From Bathynomus jamesi (Eukaryota > Arthropoda > Malacostraca > Isopoda > Cirolanidae), in assembly GCA_023014485.1 (NCBI GenBank), contig JAJOZX010000196.1, positions 1,324,501-1,388,500 on the forward strand: a stretch of DNA of 64,000 nucleotides, in the 5' to 3' direction. The notes below the pieces were generated by a model. The model did no database searches and was not told where the DNA came from. It worked only from the letters and a program-made list of their open reading frames with translations. The position numbers and the translations under genes were made by a program. The number at the start of each line of letters is the position of its first letter. Position 1 is the stretch's first letter. Positions 11,832-22,623 of this stretch are shown here, one piece after another.

Positions 11832-12900
11832 ATTTCCGTGTGACTTTTAAAAAGTACTCGTACAAATTGGAGAGCGAAATCTGACTCAAAACGATAGCGT
11901 GAAGGATTTGAATTCAAATAGAGTGAAGGAAAGTTTTCCCTGCTACTCTGGGGTATGGGGAATGTAGCGCGTTGTATATTCTCACTGAGTGGTGCCCGGG
12001 AGTGTGGCCGTGGGGAATAGCTGGGGATAGTCGTAGGAATTGTTTCAACCTACAAATAGGGAGCTAATTTCCTTCAAACGAAACACTCGAAAAACAATAT
12101 ATAGATTAATTCGCTTTGTTTTATTTTTTATTTCCATAACATACGCTGTAATTTCACCACTTAAAAAGAAATTGCATTGTGTGCGCTAGATAGTCATTCG
12201 GATACTGGCACTCGGATACTGGCACTGCTTAAAATTTATTAAATGCGGGATTTTCACTATAATACTAATTTTATTCGGACTTCGATCGAAACACGTGTTA
12301 CTGCAAAAGTGGGAGGAATATACGAGTGTATATATATTATTTCACGAAGGTAACACGTGAACAATATTTATGATGAAAATAACTACGAAGGAAAATAAAA
12401 CGCGAAATATTGCTCAAGCGCTTTCATCTAATGGCATCCTCAGAAACACTGAAATTAAATGTCAGTCTTGTGATTAATTTCAGCGTTCCTGAGGATGTCA
12501 TTAACTCATTAGCAGCTCCCTTTTAATAATGAAAAAATGAACAAATGAAAGAAAGAAAGAAAGAAATGGGGGAGAGGAGAGGCTTCACAAAATAATTTAA
12601 TATTGCTATTCGGAGGTTTTGACTCCCAAGAATTTCCATCTATTAGAAACATGTAGAAGACTGATTTTACTTGTTGGAATACTTTAAACCTAATATGAAA
12701 TTCCTCCGTTTGGTAACTTTCCTTTCTTCACAGCTAAAACCAAATGCGAAGGGTATTCTCTCGATAAAAAAACTTGAGATGAACGTAAAGGTACCACAGT
12801 GTTAAAACACAACGACGTGAATAGATACTTACTTGGCATTATCTTTAATATGATGTTTATACATTTGAAAGACTAATTGTCGTCATTCGAACGTGTGTGG
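11832..12900. other. Mostly featureless; small inverted pair at 12,431-12,516
   Basis: The only structure seen is a pair of near-inverted segments (ATGGCATCCTCAGAAACACTG and its partner near 12,485-12,512) around a ~28-bp centre. The phrases CTGAGGATG and GAAAGCGC resemble Penelope terminal motifs, but no coding sequence supports that. A GAAA-rich run lies at 12,545-12,566. Confidence 0.4.
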
Positions 12901-12931
12901 GGGTCTTGTGGGCGTGTGACTGTGAAACACA

Positions 12932-13003
<72 letters not shown>

Positions 13004-13020
13004 AACTGCAAACACGCAGT

Positions 13021-13165
13021 ATAATTAACGTAAAGAACGACGCTTGTATAGGAGAATATCCCGCGCAAGATGAGGAGGGAGAACGAAACCTCATTTTTTC
13101 ATTTGTTTCGTTCTCCCTCCTCATCTTGCGCGGAATATTCTCCTATACAAGCGTCGTTCTTTACG

Positions 13166-13167
<2 letters not shown>
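13021..13167. repeat. Long near-perfect hairpin
   Basis: Bases ~13,029-13,094 (from CGTAAAGAACGACGCTTG to GGGAGAACGAAA) are followed after ~12 bp by their inverted copy (TTTCGTTCTCCC to ...TTCTTTACG, ending 13,167). Only one or two bases differ. Both sides are bounded by (TA)n tracts. A third, direct, diverged copy of the arm lies at 13,251-13,295 and runs into a tRNA-like sequence, so the hairpin probably comes from inverted SINE or MITE copies. Confidence 0.85.
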
Positions 13168-13221
<54 letters not shown>

Positions 13222-13255
13222 TTTAACTGCAAACAACACACAGTATAATTAATGT

Positions 13256-13389
13256 AAAGAACGACGCTTATGTAGAAGATGAGGAGGGAGAACGAGCAAA
13301 TGGAAAACGAGGCACCTCCCAGGAATCGAACCCGGGATCATCCAATTGCCGGCCGGATATGCTAACCATTGCACCAAGGTCCCCGATCA
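13256..13389 (-). mobile_element. tRNA-derived SINE-like sequence
   Basis: The minus strand reads a tRNA-like head: an A-box-like TGGTGCAATGGTTAGC and a perfect B box GGTTCGATTCC, separated as in tRNA genes. It continues into the CCTCCTCATCTTC arm shared with the neighbouring hairpin. The anticodon arm does not fold cleanly, so I read it as a pol III-type SINE promoter and not a functional tRNA. Confidence 0.6.
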
Positions 13390-13404
13390 GTCAGAACTCA
13401 TAAT

Positions 13405-13444
<40 letters not shown>

Positions 13445-13460
13445 ACACACACACACACAC

Positions 13461-13854
13461 GGGTGGCCCATAATTCAGGAACCATAGGAATAATTGTATT
13501 TTTTTCTAATGATTCTTGTACTTTCTAATAATGTTTTTTTCCTTTATTTTCTTTTTGATGAAAAAAATCGAGTGGAGTGATATTTGGTGACCTGGGTGGC
13601 CATTCGATATGACCTCTTCAGCCAATCCATCTGTTGGGGAACGTTTTATGAAGGTATTTGCGAACTTGCATGGCAAAATGAGGAGGTGCACTGTCTTGCT
13701 GGAAAAACATGCCACGTCATTTGTTTATCGGTACGTCATCCAGGTAATTCATCAAAAAGAAAATAAAGAAAAAACCATTATTAGAAAGTACAAGAATTAT
13801 TATAAAAAAAATACAGTTATTCCTATGGTTCCTGAATTATGGGGCACCCGGTAC
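13461..13854 (-). mobile_element. Internally deleted Tc1/mariner element
   Basis: Ends are ~75-bp inverted repeats (GGGTGGCCCATAATTCAGG at the left, its near-complement at 13,838-13,850). On the minus strand a transposase middle remains: FQQDSAPPHFAM, then FPNRWIG, an in-frame stop, then EWPPRSPNITPLDFF (about 13,715-13,560). The acidic DSAPPH and SPNITPLDFF motifs are the catalytic-core signatures of the IS630-Tc1-mariner group. N- and C-terminal parts are missing. Confidence 0.85.
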
Positions 13855-14099
13855 CTCTATAAATTATAAAATGAAATTCATTAAAATTAAGAAAGTGCAA
13901 AACAGTTTACAGAAATTATTATCAGTTTAACGTATATATTTAGATCGTAATACGGTTGGCATTCGAGAAAAGTTTGAAACAAAGCAGGAAAAAGGTCATA
14001 AAACGCAAAGGTCATAAACCCCCATGACTATCGAAAGGAAAGAAAAGAAAAAGAAAGAAAAAATAAAAATTGTGTGTGTACTTCTTTTTACGATAATTA

Positions 14100-14814
14100 A
14101 TGAATAGCATGACCATGGGTCCAAATTCTCATTTAATCTGCAATTTGTGTAATTTGGAAACAACTGAAAATGCAGCAATCAGATGTGATTTCTGTAAAAA
14201 ACTTCATGACTACTATATCTGCATGAATTGGTATGATAGGAAAATATCCCTCGTCTTGCACACTAAACAGATCGCGGGAGTCAAATTTCTGTGTGACGCA
14301 TATATACAGACTGTAAACTCTTTTGCAGTATTTAAAGAAATGGAGAAAGCGAATTCGAGTGTTACAGAAAAGGAAGGAATAATGGGGAAACAAGAGTCCC
14401 GAAATGTCCCAATGCAGCAACAGGTGGATGAGATACAAACAAATAAAAATATAACACGGAATGAAGATAAAAGAAAGAAAAAGAGATGAGTAAAATTTAT
14501 GATGTAATAAAACTGCCCAACGAGGAACATGATAAAAAGATAAAAACGAAAACGTAGGCAATAAACAGCCGAAGAAAAATAATGATAATATCAAAATTAA
14601 AAACAGAAAATAATCAGATAATAAGAAATAGAAGCGTAGAAAATACGTCTGTAAATACTACACAAAAGGGTACTGCAGATATCGGGATGGGCAATGCATT
14701 TATACACATCCCACGTTGTAACACACATTACACAAGAGAATATTGCAAATTTGAAAAAAAGTGCAAGTTCCACCATCTTACTGTCTGCAGCACCTATGCA
14801 AGATATGGGAGGTG
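14100..14814 (+). pseudogene. Non-LTR retrotransposon ORF1, 5' part, cut by Polinton P1
   Basis: A start at 14,100 opens a PHD-like cysteine cluster (ICNLCNL...RCDFCKKLHDYYICMNW) and a lysine-rich linker. A stop interrupts at 14,487. Two CCCH fingers follow (KYVCKYYTKGYCRYRDGQCI; THYTREYCKFEKKCKFHH). A further finger begins CSTYARYGR and is cut at 14,814, where P1 starts. Its missing half resumes at 33,350. Frame changes lie between the fingers. The product would be a nucleic-acid-binding ORF1 protein of a jockey/CR1-like element; ORF2 pieces lie right of P1. Confidence 0.8.
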
Positions 14815-15235
14815 AGTAGCATGGGCGCAAAATGGACGAGTGCAAGAATTTTGCAATACAGTTGCAAATATTGATCAATGTTGCAAATGGTTATGCAACA
14901 AGGGGTAGGGGTTATGCAATGAAGGGGGTGGGGTTATGCAACATCAATGTTGCAAAGCTTATGCAGCATCAATGCTGCAAAGGGGGGAAGGGTTATGCAA
15001 CAACTCAATGCTGCCAAAGGGGAGAGGGGAGGGAGCTTCGGGGGGAGAAGGGAGGATGACCTCCCCCCAAAGGGGTAGCCTTAACCTAAGAGAGGAAGAG
15101 AAAGGAAACGGAGGAGGTCTTTGGGGGAGAAGGTGGGATGTCCTCACACCCCAAAGGAAACCTAACCTAAGCCTTAACCTAAGAAGGAGAGAGAGAGAGT
15201 TCTTTATTCCACCGGAGTCGGACGCATTATGAACA
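14815..15235 (+). repeat. P1 left terminal inverted repeat
   Basis: Starts AGTAGCATGGGCGCAAAATG, then TTGATCAATGTTGCAAATGG, then reiterated GGGGTTATGCAA phrases, G-rich purine stretches and CCTAACCTAAGCCTTAACC at about 15,159-15,181. Outer ~200 bp match the right end inverted. Further in, the two ends diverge although both contain GAGTTGCCAGAT subterminal phrases. The TTAGG-type repeats are present here and in P0 but not in the right end. Confidence 0.85.
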
Positions 15236-17217
15236 TCCAGGGGCGAAGCAGCTGTTATATAGAGGATCGTGAGTTGCCAGATATCACTTATTTATATATG
15301 GAGGGGGTTACCAGATACCACCATTTATTTTAATTGTTCAGGTATACCTTATTAGGGTGAGTTGCTAGATCCACAATTTAATTTTATTTACATGAGTTGC
15401 CAAACAGTGTTTTTAATTGTTCAGGTATACCTTATTAGGTTGAGTTGCCAAATAATGTTTTTATTTATATATGGAGAGGTTACCAGATACCGCCATTTAA
15501 TTTAACTACTTATTTATTAAAGGCAAGATTGACTTTCTCCTTAAATTTGTTCAGCAAGAGAACTAATTATTTAAACGTTGTTCAACTTAATATTAATAAT
15601 AAAAGAAATACACTAGACAATTGGTTTAGCAAAAGAAATCATTGCAATAACATATTCTCTAAGAATAATATTAAATTTACCTATAATTCGCTTTCATTTA
15701 TTCTAACACCTTAGAACAGTGGTTCCCAAACTTTTATGGTGGCGACCCTGAATACAATATTGTCCTGGCCTGGCGTACCCCCTAAACGCTGGTACATGCA
15801 GTGTTAATGACCAATCATTTTGATACGTTGTGTTTATATTCATATAGTTTGATTGAATTAATTACCAACACATAATGAATTTCAAAGAGTTTTTAATTGG
15901 ACAAAATGAAAAACAAATTTACATGAAAATGAGACTTTATTACACAATCAAAGATTCTCTCAGTGGCTACCATGATACTGCTTCATTTTGTGGGTAAGCT
16001 CCTCTAAGTTTGGTTTTATGTTGATGGACAGAGCACAACGCAAATCATGCTGAGGATACACGCGGTTCCTTGCTTTAGTCTTGATTGCAACAAGACCTGA
16101 AAATCCTTGTTCACAAAGATATATTGTTGGAAAAGGGAGAAGAGCTTTTTCGTCCTCCCGAGTCAGAATGGGCTTATCCTTAAGTTAGGTCCAAAATTTC
16201 GAATACGGGAGGTTTTCAAAGCGACCCTCAGGAACACCTTCGCGACCCTCATTTGGGTCGCGACCATGGGTTTGAGAACCACTGCGGTGGAATGTATACT
16301 GTGTGTATTTACTTTTGACAATCCTTTCTATATATTTAACTGTATCTAATTTCTATTTATACAGAGAGAGAGAGAGAGAGGGAGAGTTATTGCTCGAAAA
16401 ACTGAAGACGGCACACACACACACACACACATATACACATTATTTACTTTACTTCGAAATCACTGTTATAAATTAGATTACATTCAAACATAAGCCTCCT
16501 GTGTGTCTATTGTGTATACTGTAGGTCTAATGTGGAGTGAAAAACGTAGATTACATTCAAGCATAACCCCTCAAGACAATTAATCCATGGCATAGCAGAA
16601 GAAATCAGTCATCTTAATAATATTAATAAAAAAAATACACAGGACTCTTTATATTGTACATTATTACAATAACATATTCTCTAAGAATAATATTCAATTT
16701 ACCTATAATAATTCATGAAACACTTTCATTTATTCTAAAACCTTAGAAAGTATACTGTGTCTATTTACTTTTTGGCAATCCTTTCTATACACCTATATTT
16801 TTTATAAACACAAAATCCGCGAAACCAAAGTAATTGATAAAATAATTAAAAGAGAAATATTCTATAAGAATAATTTTAATTTTACCTATAATGGAGGCAG
16901 GAACGGATAAGGTTCACCCATGTTTAGCCCGAAGCTTTTCTGAAGGCCGCAAACTGATAACAAAGATCCAGAATGGAACGCGGTAGACAAACTTTCACTC
17001 AAAGATTCGCTTCCGTCTCCTCTCTCTCTCTCCATACGATTGTTTTCCCTGTATATAAATGTTTTTATATTTTATCAACTTCGTTGTTTATATGTCCATT
17101 TTTTTTGCGTGTAGTCATAGTTATTGTCTCTGTTATTGAAATGAAATGAATGAATGAAAAAAAATGGAACGGTTTATTATTATTATTATTATTATTATAC
17201 ATTTTTTTCAAAATTAA

Positions 17218-17273
<56 letters not shown>

Positions 17274-18480
17274 GTTTTGTTTATTCTATATGGATATAAT
17301 ATTCAGTTTTAATTTTTCAGTAGTATGTTGGAACTCATTTACCGAGTTTATGACGGCCGTAAGCAGTCACAGCAAATTTTTTTAAAAATATAAATAAAGG
17401 CATGAAAACAAAAACAAAAATATTTATAATTTCTTTATTATAAAATCCTCTCGATAAGATCGTAAAGGGGAAATTTAAAAAAAAAGAGAATCAACAATTC
17501 ATTTTATTAAACTGTAAAAAATAATTGATTCCTTGAGCAGATTTTGGATGTGAGCCTCTGGTTCGATCCAGCATGCTGGAACCTGAACCTAACCTAACCT
17601 ATGATTCAGAACATAGATTCTCTGGAAGATAATGGAGAATATATTTAATACACAGATTTTCAAAAGACCTTTTAGAGAGATAAGAAAAAATGTACATACG
17701 AGGAATATATGCAATAAATTCATACCATAGATTCTCTTTGTAACTGGTACCTAACCGTGGTGTAAATTACATTAGTAATAATAAGCTAAAACGGTTTTCG
17801 TTCTCCCCTAACTGTTCATTTTGACAAAGATCAAGCTTTTCACTCCGCCTTAGACCTACAGTTTAACGTTGAATCCGAACTAAGCTGCAGCACCAAATCC
17901 ACAAGTCAGGAATCTTGGGAAAGCTGAGAATAGTATGACCGCAAAAAATAATGCACAAAAACATTCTGCTTGTAGAGATCTTCTAGATTTCTTATTTTCT
18001 AATGATCTCTGTTTCATCGGATGTTACTGTGCTGTCTCTGGTAACGATCTATGTCAGGATTATGAAAAGTAGCGGCGCTAATTTTGTTTCCTCTGATGAA
18101 GATATTCCTATAACGACTTGCAACCGATCAAGTTGTCCATCTCCCTATCCGAACTGGGAAAAATTGAGGATAAAATAGTATGACCGCAAAAAATAATAAT
18201 GTAAAATATTGTTGTAATAGAGATGGTTGATCAATGTTGCGAGGGATATTGCATAAAGGGGTGGGTTCTAAAATGGGAAAACCGAGAAAAGTATGGGCGC
18301 AAATGCAAATATTGTCGTGGTAGAGACTGCAAGGGGTAATACAGCATTAAATCTACGAAGAGAATATAAAGGCACCATTAGTCGACCAATCAGGACGTCC
18401 AAAGCATGGACCCATAATATAGGTGTTACGAATGACACGCAATTTTATCATAGCCCCCCCAGTTACATTGACAACCAATC
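15236..18480. repeat. P1 left subterminal region: duplicated non-coding sequence and microsatellites
   Basis: No gene recognised. GTTGCCAGAT phrases recur at 15,275-15,480. A block including ATAACATATTCTCTAAGAAT and CTTTCATTTATTCTAA occurs at about 15,650-15,716 and again at 16,672-16,745, a tandem duplication; the first copy is interrupted by the hAT remnant. Microsatellites: (GA)n at 16,364, (AC)n at 16,412 and 17,219-17,265, (ATT)n at 17,177. The phrase TAGTATGACCGCAAAA, related to the Polinton tip, recurs at 17,931, 18,168 and 18,288. CCTAACCTAACCTA lies near 17,588. Confidence 0.6.
15717..16284 (-). mobile_element. hAT element remnant with transposase C-terminus
   Basis: Ends CAGTGGTTCCCAAAC and inverted CAGTGGTTCTCAAAC, both followed by related GGTCGCGACC-like sequence. 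On the minus strand about 16,130-15,960 encodes FSGLVAIKTKARNR and SINIKPNLEELTHKMKQ, ending in a stop. This is the C-terminal end of a ZBED5-like hAT transposase. The left flank CCTTAGAA is matched by the uninterrupted duplicate at 16,741-16,748 (CCTTAGAAAGTATACTG), which gives an empty site; the right copy of the duplication has decayed (CGGTGGAA). Confidence 0.85.
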
Positions 18481-18534
18481 ATTAAACTTACGAACCGCCT
18501 CTTAATCTTTTGGGTGGTGCTTGGGGATCATGCA

Positions 18535-18574
18535 TATACAAGGAAATATTTTCAGCCGGGAGGCACATCAGTTA
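18535..18574 (+). promoter_or_regulatory. Candidate core promoter of the P1 spliced gene
   Basis: TATACA at 18,535 and an arthropod-type initiator TCAGTT at 18,569-18,574 lie about 36 bp apart, 32 bp before the ATG at 18,606. The initiator wording is identical to that upstream of the homologous P2 gene. Confidence 0.5.
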
Positions 18575-18886
18575 TTTTCACCAGTGAATAAACATTCCCT
18601 CCGTCATGAATCAAGAACTTTACAGTTTACCGGATTTATATTAAGGTGGTGACATTGTAACGTTTTCCACAATTAATCTTTTTAACGCAGCTGACCGGGA
18701 TAGATTATTTCCAACGCAAACCGTTGATGATATTTGCAATGACGCTCCGTACGATCCGACGCAAGGGACTGCCGTAGAAATGTAAGTGCCTGTAATTTTA
18801 TTTTTTGGAGATAATTATTCGCAAACTTATTTAATGTGCCTGTCAGAAAGAGCACTGCTCTGGATTATTTCATCATATATATGCAG

Positions 18887-21577
18887 TAGGGTGGTCCAAA
18901 ACGTTAAAGCATCGACTAAGTTCTCTCCACAAGGTTGGTTTTATGCCTCTTGGTGTGGACAGTATTTTTGCAAAGTTTCACGTTATTCGGATAATATGTA
19001 GGGGTCGCCCCACTTGCCCCCTTTTTGAAAATTTGGGAAAATATATAGACAACTGAATAACTAAATTTTTTTTTGGTTCTCAAAGAATATGAAAGAAAAC
19101 AGTAAGACAATAGGACATGATAATGGGTGTATCTTCATTATTTCTTCTGCATCAGAGTCGCCTTGGATGGTATTGGTATCTGTTTTCGGTGGGCGGCTAC
19201 GAGTTGTAGGAGGTACTGCTTCTGGTCCTCGTTTCGTGTCAAAGTGTCATTGTAGCGTTGTGCGAGAGCAATACCTCGCTCGGCAGCATCATTGACGACT
19301 TTCATCTTTAAGGCGCGATCTCTAAGTTCCCTGTATTCTTGTCATTTGGCCATTCCCGTGGATCTTTTTGAAGTAACTGGCGCGCTTCCTCCTTACCTCC
19401 AACTTTCAAGGCATCAAAGAGGGTCAATGTCCTTTTCGTGACGAAGGATGCCACATCATTTTCAACACCAGCTTCCGCCTTGTCGATTCGTCGGGGGCAG
19501 CCATTCTTTTGGGGATGTTGGAGGTGTTGAACCATTCTCCTTTTGGTATCAGGATCGATCCTATTATCGAAGAAGGCCAGTCCAATCAGATGCTCCGACA
19601 AGTACCACAGGTGGCGTCTTAGAGCTGTCTTCGCCGCTTGTGCAGCTCCTCCGTGTGGATATTTTTCCAGAAGATGCAGCATTTTGAGATCATTGAGAGG
19701 AGCTTGTGTCCCCATTGGCGCTTCATGCCAGTACTTGACGTAAATCAGACTGACAAATAAAGCCAGCTGAGTCATGTTTCGTTCTTCGCGTGCTGTGAGC
19801 TTGAATTGATAGTGAAAGAGGTAGATTTTGAGCGCATAAATCGCCTTCGCCATCCATCTCGCGTGGTGCATGGGACCCGGAGCTCGGATAAAGAGTTGAC
19901 CACCAGTCTTTCCCCCCAGGAAGAGCAAAGATAATTCAAGGAACTCCTTGTAGTCGTCACGAGGTTAGCTTGCCTGAAGAGCGTTAGGTAAGTAAGTGAG
20001 CATCTCTTTTCTCATCTCTTGGAGTTGAGGGTTCTCGAACAAGCTGTCCGATGCTGAGACAAATGCTTCGTGGGAGAGAGATGGCCATTCCTTTTGAAAT
20101 CGCTTAAAAAGGCCTGTTTCAGGACTTCCTGTTGAGCCAAATATTGAGGCAAAGACATCAGCAAGTACGACTTCAAGTATATGATGTCGACAACCGATCC
20201 AAACTAGCTCGTGACCCAATGCTTCTTCAATCCTGACACAGGCTCCGCGATGTAAACCCGTGTTTGACGCAGTGGTATCGAAGACGAGACCTCTCACATG
20301 CTGTTCCACGTTCCATAATTTCATAGTTTGAAGGCATGCCTGGGCCTGTGCTTCTCCAGTTCCTTGTTTCATCTTTGGGACACAAAGCAGCTTCTCCTGT
20401 CCATTGAATGTTATAAGGATTGCTATCCGATGCACATTCGTCTTCTTCCCTCCAATGCCGGGGAGAAGCTTTCCGTCCCAATGGAGAAGGACAGGGTCTT
20501 CTAGAGAGAATGATTCTAGGTCTTCTCGAGCTGCCTGTTCTCGCCCACTTTCTCTGTAGCGATGAATAGAGCTCCGAGAGCACGTCATCCCAAACAGATC
20601 ATGCCCCGCGGCCTGTAATACAGCTCCAGTTATGAAAACAGCATTCCGGTCAGAAAGATTGGTGCGATCCATTGCTCCAATGACTTCTGGAGATTGGAAA
20701 ATGTTCGTAACCTTGTTCTTGGGACGCTTTGGTGCCGGAGCTTCAGACGAAGAAGGAATCGGAACCGATGGTCTATAGTCGTCGTCGTCTTGCGAAAAAA
20801 GGGAAGAAGAAGAAGAGGAAAGATCAATTGATGACACTCCTGCTTCTTCCAAATCTTTCTGTGTTGCTTCATGCCTTGCCTTCCTCTTGGCTTCCTTCTC
20901 CATTCTGGATCGCTTTCTGTCCTCTTGTGTAGTCGTTTCCTTATCAATGCCAGCCATGCTGCAAGAATTGACGTCCTTGCGCTGCATGGACAGGAAATTT
21001 CGGTCTTCAACGTTGACGATTGTGCTCATGGCATCACTGGTTGCGATGTCAAACAGTTCCTGGATGTCCGCTTTGAAGATGTCTTCATTCATTCTATCGC
21101 TGGCACGTTGCCTGGTCCTGTGCTTCTTGAGTGTTTTGTAGCGGTCTAAAAGCTTTGAAAGCTTACGGACACAGGAGTCGATCCGTTGAGTTGGGATCCG
21201 CGGTCGGGTCCAGACTTCAATCACCCTCTGGCATGCCTGGTTCAGACTGTCGGAGGTGGTTTGCTTTTGATTGATGTGGTGGTATTGCCCCAAGAGGAGG
21301 GCGTCAAGGCATGTAGGGAGCCTTGACGTGGATAAAGTTCCAGTTGCCATCCCTAGAAGCCAAACTTTTGGAATTGATCGAGTTTGAGCCATCGGACCTA
21401 CGGAAGAAAAAGTACATTATATAATATATATATTCAGAGTGGGGCGACCTCTAAATATTCACCAATCACGCTGCAATTTTGCACAGACCATGTGGACACT
21501 AAATGGACAAACACCACACTTGTGGAGACTATCTAAGACAATTTTGAAATTTCCCCCTATGGATTTGGACCACCCTA
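18887..21577 (-). mobile_element. hAT-like transposon A
   Basis: Ends TAGGGTGGTCCAAA are inverted over ~125 bp (the inner parts share GGGGTCGCCCCA-like sequence). The 8-bp duplication ATATGCAG is exact (18,879-18,886; 21,578-21,585). The tip fits the hAT consensus YARNG. At 2,691 bp it holds one nearly complete transposase on the minus strand. It lies in the intron of the P1 spliced gene. Confidence 0.93.
19138..21392 (-). pseudogene. Transposase of element A (WDGK/FDTTASNTG family)
   Basis: About 750 codons. Order: variable N-terminus; basic and Ser-rich linker (to ~residue 240); HWDGK (first Asp candidate, ~residue 300); VFDTTASNTG (second Asp); CRHH (CxxH); HHARWM (RW box); and NDAAERG, the Glu candidate, near 19,270. 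These mirror the D-D-CxxH-RW-E layout of hAT transposases with an RNase H-like core. Two breaks only: a TAA at 19,965-19,967 between QAS and PRDDY, where the same frame continues, and a frame change near 19,335. The homologue in element D lacks that stop. The family is common in arthropods and cnidarians but is usually annotated as uncharacterised. Confidence 0.75.
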
Positions 21578-22203
21578 ATATGCAGGGTTGTAGTAATTCA
21601 TCTCATCACATTAAAAATGCTTCATTTAGGTATCCGCAATTATAGATTAGTTTGCAATTATGCTAAAATCCTGTTTTGATTCATTGAATTTTTTTTATAG
21701 CAATCTTTTGCATGTTTTAAATAATTTTATAAATTCAAATGTTATTCGGAATTATCTCTTACAGGAACTTCTCTGAGCGGTTCAAAGATATCTTCACATT
21801 GTAATACTCTTACTATATGTATAGTCTGCATATGTTTTGGATTTTTATTAAAAAAGATTCAATATCAACTAATGAATTATTCTTTCTCCTTTAAGTTCCG
21901 ATGAGGATTTGACACGTGTTATACAATCTTTTCGTTTTGAAGAAACCCATGTCATGGACCTGAATACGGAGGTAGAAGATTTACCGAGCAATCAACCCAA
22001 CGATTGTCACATCATTAACGAAATAATGTAAGTGTTTTTTTGTTTCGATCTTTATTTGGGGGAAGAAGACAATGTATTTTCATTAATTTATTAAATGAAA
22101 GAAATCATGTTTTTACGACAATAACCATCTTAAACTAGAGAATATACAAACTAACATTAATGGTTACAAATATATATATATATATATATACACGAACAAA
22201 ACA

Positions 22204-22622
22204 TCATACTATACAACGAGTACACACAATTGGAAAACGGCTTTTTATCTGTCTGCATACCATTTCTTCGTTTCGTTGAGTTTGACACAGGTCGAATAAT
22301 TTTAAAAAATGTATAAATTCTTTACCACGTGATATATGCATGAGAAATGAGAGGCAGTACATCCCGCACGTATTACTAAAATATCCTTGTAGCCGGAATG
22401 GGTTCCATACAACTTCAGGGATATGCAACTCATCGAGAAATTTGACAATAACAGGGTCACTCCAGGGTTGAGTCCCGAGTGAATCAAAATAGTACATGCT
22501 GTCCCTATTTTTAAAATAGATTGCAAACCAATGAATCCCTTCATTACCAATGACACACTGAAAAATTTGGAACGTGTGATTCGTTCACTATTCATTACTC
22601 TCTGAAGTGTATTCGCATCCAT
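22204..22622 (-). pseudogene. P1 adenain-like cysteine protease (damaged)
   Basis: Adenovirus-protease-like enzyme that would process capsid proteins. Start MDANTLQRVM at 22,622, one base after the stop of the capsid gene (TAAAATG). Catalytic candidates visible: His in GIHWF, Asp in YYFDSLG, Gln in RLQGYF and Cys in NTCGMYC. Relative to P2, sequence after the first ~20 residues is deleted and the frame changes before GIHWF, so no active product is expected. The end lies near 22,204, about 180 bp from the converging spliced gene. Confidence 0.8.
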
Positions 22623-22623
22623 T

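Larger units (their letters stand above)
18606..22027 (+). pseudogene. P1 spliced gene, two exons (18,606-18,781; 21,896-22,027)
   Basis: Exon 1 starts MNQELYSLPDLY, hits an in-frame TAA at 18,642-18,644, and otherwise stays aligned to P2 exon 1 (shared AADRD). It ends AT|GTAAGT at 18,781. Exon 2 follows a TTTCTCCTTTAAG acceptor with a CTAAT branch-like site, and encodes DLTRVI and LNTEVE motifs found in P2 exon 2. Both introns are phase 2. Exon 2 also ends AT|GTAAGT, where the unspliced frame reads Met-stop, so either a third exon exists or the protein ends there. The product is short and acidic; I do not recognise it. The intron holds hAT-like element A. Confidence 0.6.

Noticed and set aside
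13256..13389. A functional tRNA gene
   Set aside because: A and B boxes are present but the anticodon arm does not fold in standard form, and the sequence continues into repeat; SINE-like is the better reading.
12883..13528. Other Tyr-Ile-repeat readings
   Set aside because: Microsatellite artefacts in (TA)n and (AC)n tracts.
21439..21645. Plus-strand reading overlapping the right end of element A
   Set aside because: It runs through the terminal inverted repeat into flanking DNA and is not a plausible gene.
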